Of a DNA stretch of 64,000 bases, positions 1-10,611 are shown one piece after another. Source of the stretch: Cryptomeria japonica (lineage: Eukaryota; Streptophyta; Pinopsida; Cupressales; Cupressaceae); assembly GCF_030272615.1 (NCBI RefSeq), contig NC_081409.1, positions 527,988,291-528,052,290 on the forward strand. The letters run 5' to 3'. The position numbers and the translations under genes were made by a program. Each line of letters starts with the position of its first letter. Positions within the stretch are counted from its first letter, which is position 1. Below the pieces are notes generated by a model. That model was not told the DNA's origin. It saw only the letters and a program-made list of their open reading frames with translations, and did not search any database.

Positions 1-50
1 TTGATCCTTTTTATACCACCTTGTTGATCAATAACAAGTTGGTAAAAAAT

Positions 51-449
51 TGTATGATAAATTCAGGAGCTGCAATAAACATTATGTCATTCGTAGTGAT
101 GAAAGAGTTAGGATTATGGATTGATACCACCTATGGGAAGTATTATTCCATGGATAACTGATTTATCCTAGTCATTGGAGTCATGTGGGATGTGGAACTT
201 GGACTAGCCTCATACCCTGAATCATCATATAAAATGGATGTTACAGTAGTGGATACTCCTCCATACTCCAGAATGCTCCTCTCTAGACAATGGACAATGA
301 AAAAGGGAGTAAATGTCCAATTAGATCTCTCCTATGTAGCGATACGCATGAATGGGAAAGATATAAAGTTGTATAGGGAACCAAGAGTTGAACATGTAAT
401 TGAAAATGTTGACACTAACGAGATGAACTTTTTTGTGATATTCATTTAG
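51..449 (+). pseudogene. gypsy A aspartic protease remnant
   Basis: Retroviral-type aspartic protease that would cleave the element's Gag-Pol. The active-site region reads M-I-N-S-G-A-A-I-N at 54-80, where the family has D-[ST]-G; the catalytic Asp is replaced by Asn (a G to A change fits). The downstream V-M-K-E-L-G-L and the later R-M-L-L-S-R-Q-W block match the flap and C-terminal part of plant gypsy proteases. A TGA interrupts the frame near 159, and the frame closes at 449. The domain lies directly before an RNase H-like domain rather than before RT. Without the Asp the copy cannot be active. Confidence 0.75.
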
Positions 450-540
450 GAAGTTTCACGATTGAGCTTTCACACCCGTAGGTTAAGAACACTCATCCAG
501 TTGATAGGGAGATACAATTAGATGAAGAAGGTGTGTGGAA

Positions 541-975
541 GATGTAGTTTGATAGAGCTTGTAGTAAGGAAGGGAATGGGGTTGGTGTGGTCTTCATTGC
601 ACCAAGTGGTAAAACATTCAAGTACTCATTTCTATTATCATTTGTATGCACAAATAATATAGCTAAATATGAAGCACTAATGTTAGGGTTGAATCCAGCT
701 ATAAAGTATGGTATAAAATTGCTAAGTGTCTTTAGAGATTTAGAGCTTGTAGTGTTACAAGTTAGATCTAAGTATTCTTACAAAAACAAGAGGCTGAAAT
801 AGTATAAACAGACAATATGGGATTTAGTGGAAATGTTAGATGCATTTTCAATTGAGTGGGTAGATAGATCAAAAACATAATAGAAGACTTCTTAGCTAAT
901 ATTGCTCTGAGGCAGAATGATTTAACTCTTTCTTGTATTACTGAGGTTGAGATTAAGGCCAAACCTTCAGTACAA
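541..975 (+). pseudogene. gypsy A first RNase H-like domain (before RT)
   Basis: RNase HI-fold domain of the plant type, recognised from F-D-R-A-C-S-K-E-G-N-G-V-G-V-V (first catalytic Asp present), N-N-I-A-K-Y-E-A-L-M-L-G-L (second acidic residue) and D-L-E-L-V-V-L-Q-V near 740-765. A TAG lies directly before the first F-D, and another stop follows about position 800. It lies between protease and RT, where most gypsy elements have no RNase H. The frame runs into an LTR-like insertion at about 976 and resumes at about 2313 with a linker leading to RT. Role in the element: RNA removal during reverse transcription, or a structural duplicate; the sequence does not tell which. Confidence 0.7.
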
Positions 976-2312
976 CATATTCTTGGAACAATGTTTTTTC
1001 ATTGATGTCAACATATTCCTCTATGTGTTCCAGTGTTGCAGTTAGATTAAATGAGTTGGTTTTTCCAATGTGTTGCACATGATTTATTGCGGATTAAAAA
1101 GTTTTATGATAAGTATCTCTAGTTCATTCAGTAGAAGTTTATGTGGTCTGCATCATGATTTGGTCGAGTTATGAGGTCTAGTACTGAGGTTGGTTTTTCA
1201 GATGTTCAATGTTGGTCAGTGTTCCAATTTTTTCTCTGCATTGCTCCAGAATTGAAATATCTTGGTTTGCATATTTGGCAGTGTGTTTGGACATTCTGGT
1301 GTTTCCTCAATTCAGATAGTTCATGAATTGGATGTATGCAAGATTATTTTTTAGTTTGACAATTAGGTTAATTAGTGTCCTGGAGGTTTGATATAATGGT
1401 AATGATAATTCTAGTAAGTGGTGATGTTATAGTTGTTGTTATGGTTATTCATGTTCCTTGTGGATGTTTCTAGATTGTGTTCTATCTATGTTGTTGGTAT
1501 GCATTGATCATTGTGCACATTATTGATGATTTTCCTTATTCTGGTGTTATTCTTCACATTACGCGACATTCATGGTGATTGTAGCATGTTGTAGATGTTT
1601 GAGGCATAATTCTTGGAGGTGTTTCATGTTTGAGGAGTTGATTTCGGTCTAGACTATTTCTTAGCTGATATTGTTTTGGTCTGCATGTGTTATTGTAGCG
1701 TGTATGGTTATATTTTGTTATTTGTGTTCTAGGTTGACCCAACCTTGAAATATAGGTTGATGATATGTATAAATTGATGTCATATCTTGTTATGGATGTA
1801 TCTATGATATCAGTGTGTGTAATATGTGAATAATTCTTTAATCTTTCAATAGTAGAGAAGAAATGTGAAGTGTAGCAGAGCAATATATGTGCTTAACTGA
1901 AACTCTAACCAGGCATGAGGAGATGATAATCTATCAATTCATGATCTTCTAGATGTAATCTAAATATTTTTGTAAGATGGTGAGTCTTCCTCAGGGTTGT
2001 AGCCCTTGTTGTTATTGTGTTTGAGCAGTGAACTCTAGGTAGTGTGTCTAAATGCATGTGTGTTCCCCATTATAATATTTCATTTACTCCTAACAGGGTA
2101 TCATCTCATTGTGGGTAGGTTCCCACCATGGTTTTTCCCTTAACTAGGTTTTCCACGTCAAAAAGCTTGGTGTTATGTGTGTTATTGATGTGTTGTTGAT
2201 TTATGCTTTCATTGTTAATTATCAGATCTCAATTTAAGTTTAAGTTGAGTAAATTTGTTGTGCAAACTGATTCACCCCCCTCCCCTCAGTTTGTTGCCTT
2301 GTTGCCAATATC
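976..2312 (+). mobile_element. LTR-like insertion (probable solo LTR) in gypsy A pol
   Basis: About 1.3 kb of non-coding DNA splits the gypsy A frame between its RNase H and the RT linker. Its right end carries the block TGATTCACCCCCCTCCCC (2268-2285), which recurs close to the 3' end of other copia-type LTRs in this window, preceded by the usual text with a TTTTCCACGT-like stretch near 2150. No internal coding region or second LTR is present, hence solo LTR. Ends are approximate; I could not find a convincing target duplication. Confidence 0.6.
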
Positions 2313-3470
2313 TAATTGGCAGGTATTTAATGATGATGATGAAATATTAAATTTTTTGTAGTGTATGGATTAGTATGAATCCCAGAAGATAGATTGTAAC
2401 GCTCTAGTCCATGTGGTGGATGGAAAAGAGACCATTTTTGGGAATGAGGTAGTGTAACTAAAAGCAAAAAAAATACCCAAGGGGCTGCCCTAGAGAGAGA
2501 ATTTGATGGGAATGATAAAATGAATGCAAAAGTTGTCCTTGTTAATAATGGAGACCTAGAAGAAGTAAATCTGGGAACATATAATGCCCCCAAAAAGGTA
2601 TATATTGGTAAAAATTAGCCCAAAAGTTAGACAGATGATTATAGACTTGCTGAAAAAACACAAGCATGTATTTTCTTGGTCGTATGACGATTTAAAATCT
2701 TATAGAGAAGATCTTTTCTAGCATGAGATACTACTGAAACCTAATGCTAAACCATTCAAACAAAACAAAGGCCTATCAATCCTATGTTAGCTCCAAAAAA
2801 TGCAGTAAGAGTTGCAAAAATTTAGGGATGGTGGCATTATAAAACCAATTAGGCATTTATCCTAGGTATCAAATATAGTTCATGTAAGAAAAAAGAATGG
2901 AGATATAAGGTTGTGTATAAAATTAAGAAATATAAATATATCATCCTTGAAGGACAATTATCCTCTACCAAGTACAGAGGCCTTGCTACAAAAGGTGACC
3001 AAATGTGAACTGCTATCTATGATGGATGGGCTTTTGGGATACAATCAGGTCAAGGTTGAGTCTAAACAATACAAAACAATGTTCACCACTCCTTGGGGAA
3101 CATATGTTTATGTCAAAATGCCCTTTGGTCTCATTAATGCTAGTGCAATATTTCAGAGAGCAATGGACATAGCTTTTTCTGATTTGATTAATATTATCAT
3201 GGTGGTATATCAGGATGACTTAACTGCATACTCAAAAAAGGTTGAAGATCGCTGCTCACACCTAGAGAAAATATTTAACAAAGAACAAGAATATGGTATC
3301 TCATTAAACCCTAAGAAGTGTCACTTTGCGGTCATGGAGGGTAAACTACTAGGGCATATAGTTTCTAAGGAGGGAGCCAGGATTGACCCTCAAAGAGTTG
3401 AAAATATAGATAATATTCCCATCCCCAAGAAAGGTAAAAGCTATCCAATCCTTCTTCGAGCAAATTGATT
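2313..3470 (+). pseudogene. gypsy A linker and reverse transcriptase
   Basis: After the LTR-like insertion the frame resumes with a linker (W-Q-V-F-N-D-D-D-E), then RT. The part before 2900 is broken by stops. From 2911 to 3468 the RT core is open: S-L-K-D-N-Y-P-L-P, the L-G-Y-N-Q-V block, M-P-F-G-L-I-N-A, the catalytic Y-Q-D-D at about 3209-3220 (usual Y-x-D-D), N-P-K-K-C-H-F and L-L-G-H-I-V-S. The two catalytic aspartates of the Y-x-D-D are retained. A frame change follows near 3440-3470. It would synthesise cDNA from element RNA in the virus-like particle. Confidence 0.85.
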
Positions 3471-4097
3471 TTGTTAGAAGGTTCGTTTCTAATTTTGTAA
3501 AAAATGTCAAACCTATATATAAGATGTTGAAAAATGGAGCAAATCTTGATTGGACTATTGAAGCAATAGAGACATTTGCATCTATAAAAAGGGCTATCAA
3601 AGAAGCCCATATTAAAATCATCAGACTTCAGCAAACCCTTCCAAATCTTCTCATTTGCATCATTTCACACTATTTCAGTTGTCATGTTGCAGAAAAATGA
3701 TGAGGGACATGAGCAACCAATTTCATTTTTCAGCAAGTCATTACAGACAGCCGAATTGAAATATGACATTACTAAGAAACAAGCTTATGCCTTAGACAAG
3801 GTAGTGAAAATTTTTAGGTCATATTTGGTAGGAGGATAAGTTATGGCATATGTCCCCAATGCAATAGTTAAAGATGTGTTTTCTCAGATAGAGACTACTG
3901 GTAGGAGAAGTAGGTGGATAAATAGAATCCAGGAATTCAATATCAACATCCAAATCACTAAACTTGTGAGAAGGAAAGGCCTAGCAAAATTGATGGTTGA
4001 ATCATACTATGAAGCAGCACAAGTAAATAATGTTGAAGGTTGGGCTAGTCATGTCTATAGTATAGAGCATACTCCATGGTATACTAATATGGTATAG
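3471..4097 (+). pseudogene. gypsy A second RNase H and tether
   Basis: Follows RT in a shifted frame. Recognisable pieces are G-H-E-Q-P-I-S-F-F-S-K-S-L near 3700-3740, A-E-L-K-Y-D-I-T-K-K-Q-A-Y-A-L just after, and the tether Y-V-P-N-A-I-V-K-D-V-F from 3849, ending with K-L-V-R-R-K-G-L-A-K-L. These are the RNase H-like (RT_RNaseH_2) and connecting parts of a gypsy polyprotein. A stop lies just before 3843 and another at 4095. It is the canonical post-RT RNase H, so this element has two RNase H-like domains. Confidence 0.7.
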
Positions 4098-4127
4098 TTT
4101 CTCGGAACACAAAAATGCCGAGAAGGT

Positions 4128-5317
4128 ATGAGTGAGAGTCAAAAGAGAACCTTGAAATTGCAAGCCTCTAAGTATGTCATTGTAAAAGGGGATCTATTTT
4201 GGAAGAATAAGTATGGGATCTTACTGATGTGCTTGAATGAAGGACAGGCTAGCGTTACTCTAAGAGAAATGCATGATGGGGTATGTGGAGGGTATTTCTC
4301 AACCAAAACCATAACCCACAAGATATTAAGGGCTGACTATTATTGGATTTTAGTGTTCAAAGACTCTTACCAGTGTTCAAAGTGTGAAGCCTGCCAACAA
4401 ATATTTGGTAAGTTGAAATATCAGGGAACACTGCCCTTGAGACCCATGCAAGTAGAAGCATCATTTCACTAGTGGGGAATTGATTTTATTAGGAAGATGT
4501 CAGACAAATCCAGCGGTGGACACAAATGGATTCCGGTAGTAACTGGCTAAATGGGTGGAGGCCATCCCTACAAAGCAAGCTACTCGTAAAGTGGTCATAA
4601 ATTTCCTGATGGACAATATCATCACACAATTTGGAGTTTCTATCAAGCTTGTTATGGACAATGGGACGAGTTTCAAATTTGTGGAGTTTAAATAATCCTG
4701 TGAGTCATATGTCATAGTATTTTCCTATTATTCACCCTACCACCCTTAGGAAAACGGGCAAGTTGAATCAAGCAATAAGAGTATATTGAAGATAATTAGA
4801 AGAACACTTGAGAATAACAAGAAGTCTTGGGACTCTAAGCTAAGATTGGTTGTTTGGGCAGATAGGATAATGATAAAGAAGGCAACAGGAAAGTCACCTT
4901 TTGAATTGGTATATGGGGCACAAGGTAGGATGCCTATACATAACTTACTGGCAGTCTACAAATTCATCTTGAAGGAAGATATTGATATACTTGAACTAAT
5001 GGAAGAAAGGATGGAGCAATTTGTATAACTAGATGGAATTGGGACCAGAGGCCCAAAAGCAAAATATTAAGATACATCAGTAGGCTAAATACTTACATGA
5101 CAAAAGAGAAAAAGAAAGAAAGTTTAAAATTAATGACATTGTCCTCATGTGGAATGCCAGGAGTCAGGGGAAACATAGGAAATTCAAAGTACTATGGATA
5201 GGGCCATTTTTCATCACAAAAAAGTGTTGAGAGGATTCTTACTACTTGCAAAACATGTCTAGAGAAAATCATGAATTACCAGTGCATGGACAATTCTTGA
5301 AACATTTTTTTTACTAA
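4128..5317 (+). pseudogene. gypsy A integrase
   Basis: Retroviral-type integrase for insertion of element cDNA. The N-terminal zinc finger is visible (H-D-G-V-C-G-G-Y, then C-S-K-C-E-A-C). Core catalytic residues can be placed: W-G-I-D-F-I near 4476, V-M-D-N-G-T-S-F near 4650, and Q-V-E-S-S-N-K-S near 4757, so the D,D,E set is still present. The core is split over frames with several stops. The C-terminal part shows R-S-Q-G-K-H-R-K-F-K-V-L-W-I-G-P near 5160-5200 and fades by 5317. No chromodomain is seen. Confidence 0.8.
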
Positions 5318-6650
5318 AAGAAGATATTTTCCATGCATAGTAGTTTAGGTTTTCCTTTCTTTTCCCTTTTCCCTTTTTTATTTTTTGGTCTGCACCCCAA
5401 AGATTTCCTGGATTTTTGCAATGACTGTCACAGTCATCCATCTCCAACCAAAGCCACTATTAGAATATATAAATAGATAAGTTTTTCACAATATCATGGT
5501 ATTCCAAACTATTTTTCTACTACTATCTATACATTTGAATCAAATAAATTCAACATGTCAAGTTCCCTGTCAAGCATAATTCAATGTGTTTTCTAGCCTA
5601 AAGTCCCATAGCATGATGTAAACCAACCATTAGAAGACTTATACAAAGTCCTTATCCTTAATTTATTATTATCCCATCCCTCTAAAATTCTCATTTATTA
5701 TTCTATATCCCACCCTAAGTCCAAAATCTCAATTTTCTCTATTTCGCGGGGTTTATTCACTAACATATTAAGTATTTCATGAAACAGTGATAGAATAAAC
5801 ATTATCTCTATTTTGTAGAGTCGTATCTCTATTATACCAAGCATCTAGCAAAATAGTGAAAAAATGAATAAGGAGAAATGAATTTCTCTATTTCACAAGA
5901 CTAATGCCATGATATACTAAACACTCAACGAAATGATGAAAAGGGAGCACAAGATATACCAAGTATCACTATTTCATAAAAATCAAATCTCACTAAAAAA
6001 ATGTATCGTGAAATAGCGAAAGGAGAAGTAAGGCATATGCAATTTTTTCTATTTCGCGAGCCTCGTGACACATCATATTAAGATATCTATAAAACAACAA
6101 TTTAAGATGAACAATGTATTGTGATATCTCCATTTCACAGGGCCCACAACCTATCATATCTAGCAAGTTGAAAAATGGCAGCAAAGATGGCAAGCTTATA
6201 AGACGTTGCCGCCATTTCGCCAAAAAAGAACATTAAGAATTCTAGAAGGAAGCAATTTAGTGATAGCTGAATGAAAAACTGCTAAGTCAGAAGGAGAACA
6301 CAAGAAAGGAAAAATCATACTATGATATAATGATAATAGTATAAAATGATTTCGCTATTTCACAGAAAGCTAAAATAAGAGGGAAAGAAGTATAGCGATG
6401 GGTGTTGTCACTGTTTTGCAGAAATAAAATAGAGATGGTGACACTTGTTTATGAAATGGAAAAAAAAATGAGCTGAAGCAAGTTGGTGATGACATCATCA
6501 TTATTTTGAAAAATGGTGGCGAAGTGCTAAATTGCACAAAGGAATTAAATGCAGAAAGACCCCAAAGTTCACCATTAAGAATCAAAATTCAACTCATAAT
6601 TTTCATTCCAAGCTTGAGAATTGTGTTGGTTGATCCCTGTAGAAAGGAGG
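5318..6650. other. non-coding spacer after gypsy A pol
   Basis: AT-rich stretch without a supported gene. It begins with a pyrimidine-rich run (5346-5385). Its middle holds degenerate repeats (own entry). It may be the 3' untranslated part of gypsy A or the promoter and leader side of the unassigned ORF that starts at 6652. I could not identify an LTR boundary in it. Confidence 0.5.
5742..6225. repeat. degenerate repeats built on CTATTTCGCG
   Basis: At least five related segments begin with a C/T-ATTTC-G/A-C core, near 5742, 5886, 6048, 6128 and 6211. The first four are followed by a similar run containing ATATTA or ATATAC and then an A-rich stretch. Spacing is irregular (roughly 145, 160, 80 and 80 bp) and copies are diverged. 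Tandem repeats between pol and the 3' LTR are known from some large plant gypsy lineages. Confidence 0.5.
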
Positions 6651-6651
6651 A

Positions 6652-7960
6652 ATGAGCCAAAATGTGAGTGATAAGAACAAGTAAGTACCCAGTTACCTCT
6701 TTGAGCTACTACATTTCCAAAAGTGCTTGAATTTTAAGTAAGGTATATAGATAAAATTCCTAAGAGAAAAAGTGAAACTAGGGAGGGAGAAAGTTCTAAA
6801 AGTGATGGGGGTTCTGATAGAAAACCTAGGGTCACAAACCCAGCCAAGAAGCCTATGTAAAAAACATTGCTAGATGCATTTCTTGGATCGAAAAATATAG
6901 TGGCCAAAAATGTCCTTAAAGACAGTATGGAAGGTTGCAGAGACACCACAATTATGGTTTTAGCGAAGGATTTGTTTTGGTATTTCTACAAGAACAAAGA
7001 TGGGAAGATCTGAGTGTCAAACCCTTGGACATATGATGTAGCAAAACTGATCCTGCCGAATGTTTTTGTAGACCATGAGTTGATTCAAATACTAGTAGAC
7101 CATTACCATCCTATCACTAGAACTATGAGGATGCCAAGTGGGAACCCTTTGCTGACAATTACTAGGTCTGATGTTATTGATTGCTTCATGTTTAACAAAC
7201 AAGACCTCACCAAGGTAGACCTAGAACAATTTGCAATGGATTATAATAGGCTATATAGGACATTCAGAAAAGATGAGCTTCCATATAATAGGAGAAGAGG
7301 CATAAATAACCATCCTTTGATGGTAATAGGCACTGAGCCTGTCCCAGTTGATGATTTCCTTGGATACTTCCAGAAGACCTGCTTTGCCTTATTTCAGATA
7401 CTCGGAGAGGATGCCAGGGCTAAGATGCCAATACATTTAATGTACATGACAATGAGAATACAAAATTCTGAGGTGAACCTCAAATTTTATTTTGCCTCTA
7501 AAATTGAGATAAAGTTACATGAGTAGTTGTTGGCATGGAAAGAGAAGAAAAGCAATAATTTTTGCCATTATTCTTTATTATCTTATTTGATCCTATTTCA
7601 AAACAAACAAGCCTTTGCACAAAGGATGAAGCTGGGAATTATGGATGAGAAAGGAAATAGGCTCCCAGTACAATTCTGGTGTTATCTATGGGATAAGAGA
7701 TGCAGGGATGCAGATTACAAGGTCTTCTATGATTCTTTTTTTATCACTCTATTTTGTGTTCTCAATATTTACTTGAGAGACTGTCACTTGAAATAAGGAA
7801 AATATTAAGGCCCCTAGCTTGTGACCCTGAGAAGAGTCACACTCACAACTTCGCAGATTAGTTTCATATGGGGGAGAATACTATTATTGGAGTCTATGGG
7901 TGCCCCCAAACTCCCCATTTGCTACCTATGTTTGTTGGCATTCGCATGAAGATTTCATTA
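6652..7960 (+). pseudogene. long unassigned ORF, N-terminal part
   Basis: Family not recognised. A possible first exon starts with ATG at 6653 (M-S-Q-N-V-S-D-K-N-K) and is followed at once by GTAAGT, a good splice donor. The frame is picked up again near 6750 (K-I-P-K-R-K-S-E-T-R). The body is open from 7014: V-S-N-P-W-T-Y-D-V, L-L-T-I-T-R-S-D-V-I, L-E-Q-F-A-M-D-Y-N-R-L, E-P-V-P-V-D-D-F-L, then after a TAG at 7524-7526 F-A-Q-R-M-K-L-G-I-M. A TGA just before 7014 stands where Trp (K-I-W-V-S-N-P-W) would fit. The look is of a soluble globular domain of about 350-400 residues. The ORF is cut near 7960 and continues at 9385. It may be an extra ORF of gypsy A or a separate element. Confidence 0.55.
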
Positions 7961-7966
7961 ATGATA

Positions 7967-9345
7967 TGTTATGTTGTCATTGATGTCAAATGAACCGGTA
8001 ATGGTATTTATGATATTGTTTTTATTGATATTGTCTTGTAACCAGTAGGAAGAGATTTGAGGAAGATGTTGTAAACCAGTATGTAAGTATGTGAGTTGAA
8101 CTGGTAACCAGTGTATAAGGTTAAACCCTTTCTATGTAATGTAACTAGAAAACCCTACCAGTTGTTTTTGTTAAACCCTTACCGATTAAGTTTGCTGAAA
8201 TGGTTATGTTGGTTTATTATCTATTGAGCGGTAATGATGGTGAAACATGTGGTCATTGTATGAAGATAAGTTCAAATTGTTTTGGCATGTTTGTTTGATT
8301 GTCTAGGGAATGAGCAAAGTGGATTGCATCTAATGCAAAGTGCATGATGAGTTACAAGTCTGATGAAGTGGTGATCATGGAGCAGTTGGAATTTTCTTGA
8401 AGAATGTGTATAGATTGCTATGTAAATCCAACTGTCACACTTGAAATGATTTGTTTGTAATCTCTATGAGATAATTAGGTTTTTGTTGTGTTATCGACCT
8501 AATTGATTTGTATTTAAAGTTGATGAAGTTGTTTTGTAAAAGGTGTTGGCAGAAATCAGTTGAGTGTGTGGTTGCCTAACCAGAGAATGGATCTACAGTT
8601 TGAGTAAAGGCAAATTGAAGCTTAAAAGGATTTGATCAAGCAAATGTAGTTCTATTCAGACAAATCAAGAAAAACCTGTTGTCTTCTAACAATTACAATA
8701 GAATTGAAATCCCCTAACCGGGTAAGCTCTAACAAGCTTGGTTACTTCTTAAATCGTCTAACAAGGTGGTCCATTAGCTTGGATTCTCAAATCCTCTACC
8801 GAGGTTACTCCTAATAGGGTATTTTCTTTTTATCAAGGCATTTGTAAATCCCTTAACCTGGTGATTCCTAATAGGATCAGTTCTTAACAGGACTTATTGT
8901 AAATCTTTAACAGGCTTGGCTCCTAACAGGGTGAACTTCAAAAGAGTTCAGATAGCTATCTTGTGAGTCTCATCTCACCGTGGTTTTTACCTATTTGGGA
9001 TTTCCACGTATAAACATTTGTGTCATGTGGTGAAATTTTTTTATGATCTTATTTGTTGATTTGATTAACTTCTGATAAGGCATGATAACGAGAAGCATTG
9101 AGAGATGGAGTGTGTTGATATATGATTAAGCATTTGGAAGTTTACAAGGTTAAAGTTGTTTATTGTTAAGTTTCTTTAATAGTTAACCGGTTGATGTTGA
9201 GTATTCTTATGGGTATTGATCTTGACAATGATATTTTATTGATAAGTTTACTTTGTGTGATTGAGTTTGAGATTGGGAAGTTTGTATCAGTTTTTTAGTT
9301 TACTGATTCAGCCCCCCCCTCTTAGTAATCTACTGGATACTTATT
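7967..9345 (+). mobile_element. LTR-like insertion (probable solo LTR)
   Basis: About 1.4 kb of non-coding DNA interrupting the unassigned ORF. It begins with a TGTTGTCATTGATGTCAA-type start (7972) and near its end carries TGATTCAGCCCCCCCCTC (9304-9321), the C-tract block shared by copia-type LTRs in the window. It also contains a run of short TAACAGG-like repeats at 8700-8945. No coding region and no second LTR. Exact ends and target duplication were not resolved; a TTTTTGCAG acceptor-like site just downstream (about 9393-9401) suggests it entered an intron of the interrupted ORF. Confidence 0.6.
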
Positions 9346-9384
9346 CTTTCTTCATACCATCAATGTTCATATCAAACAAACTTG

Positions 9385-10580
9385 TATTTTTGCAGTTTGT
9401 ATGGCATCTATGTTGTGGTTGGAAAGGGAGTTAATTGTGCCAAGGAGAAAAGGGACATGCATGCCTCATCATGTGACATTTTATAGATTTTACATTAGCT
9501 CTAACATGTTGGAAAAGTTACAAAACTATATGAAAATTAATTTCTTGTGAAAACCTAGTAAGGAGAGAATGTGTGATCGTAAAAACCACATTGGTTATGT
9601 CATCAAATCAGTCTCACATGAAGTTCTGATAGAAGAAGACTTGGTTAGAAATCTCACATCATATGGAGAAATTGTGCAAGGAAGAAAAAAGTGGTAGGTC
9701 ATAGCAAGGATAGAAGAGGAAAGGAAAAAAAGGGACCCCTCTTTCCTTGGATTTAATGATGAAGAAACAAATGAATTGAGAAGAATTAAATTGTGTGTGA
9801 ATAATTTTGAGAAGATATATGGCAAATCAACAGGTGGTGGATCTCCACCAAAATAGGCCAATGTTCCACCTAAGAAACCCCAAGGGTTTTTTATACACAC
9901 TATATCAGATGATAATTCTACAAATGAGATCTCTCCCATTTTCCCCCCTACCAAGAAACAAAAGTTGGCTGATCCGAACCCCCTAGTGCCTTATGATGAA
10001 TTTGAAGGAGAGGGTGACACTGATGAAGTTTCTAGTGCATTATGTGCCCTGAGAGGAGAAGAAACAATAGAGAAGTTACAAATTGATCCACCAAGGTATC
10101 AAGAGGAAACACATGGATATGAAGCCCAAGTAGAAAAAGAACCAAACCTTATTAATATTACCAATGAAAGAGTGGCTATGTCCATGAGGTTCTTAGATGA
10201 TGATGAGTTCATTCATACTCAAGAGCTTAAAGATATTTATTTAAGGTAAAAATGGAGTTTGAAGAAAGAAAACAAATGAACCTCATGGAAGTGGAAGAAT
10301 CCAAACATGAAGAATTTGTCACTCAAACTTTCAAAGAAATGAAATTTGATGAGATACATGTCACCCTTGAAGAAGCAAGATAGATGGTTTTGAAGAGTGG
10401 CATGTTGATTTTTCCTGGAATGACCATAAAAAAAATGTTCTTATTGGATCAAGTGAGACAATAGTAAGAACGTATGTTCATTGTTGAATTTGATTCAACT
10501 GAAGGGGTAAGTGGTATAGGGTATAATTCCAAGACTAAAGTATTAGCTGCATTGGTGAGCTCTAAAAGTACTCATAAACC
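9385..10580 (+). pseudogene. long unassigned ORF, middle part
   Basis: Continuation of the ORF begun at 6652. Readable pieces: a conserved-looking start (C-M-A-S-M-L-W-L-E near 9398), K-N-H-I-G-Y-V-I-K, V-N-N-F-E-K-I-Y-G-K, then a Pro/Ser/acidic linker, and an open stretch 9965-10249 rich in Glu and Asp. After a stop at 10247 the frame continues to V-S-S-K-S-T-H-K-P at 10580, where gypsy B is inserted. The same frame continues at 41127 with K-L-V-D-L-M-K-E-T. No catalytic or binding motif recognised. Confidence 0.5.
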
Positions 10581-10611
10581 TATTGTCACTGAGGATTGCA
10601 CCCGTGATACC
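10581..10611 (-). repeat. gypsy B 3' LTR, outer 31 bp cut off by the nested element
   Basis: Matches the first bases of the right LTR at 38074 (TTGTCACT-GAGGATTGCACCC here, TTGTCACTAAGGATTGCACCC there). The last five bases, ATACC, are the left target duplication of the nested element; ATACT follows that element at 28318-28322. Confidence 0.85.

Larger units (their letters stand above)
1..5317 (+). mobile_element. Ty3/gypsy retrotransposon A, pol part (5' end outside window)
   Basis: Degenerate gypsy polyprotein read on the plus strand in the order protease, RNase H-like, RT, second RNase H, integrase. Gag and 5' LTR lie before the window. I could not find the matching 3' LTR, so the right end is set at the last recognisable integrase C-terminal codons. 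Many stops and frameshifts make it a dead copy. The same domain order occurs in the minus-strand gypsy B of this window, so the two belong to related lineages. Confidence 0.85.

Noticed and set aside
1554-1883. 109-codon minus-strand ORF
   Set aside because: Low-complexity codons within the LTR-like insertion, no motif, no homologous pattern elsewhere in the window.
7014-7796. Assigning the unassigned ORF to the plant mobile domain family
   Set aside because: The characteristic W-x-P-x-T-x-T-F and G-E-M-x-x-T-L-E-D-V blocks seen in the antisense gene are absent.
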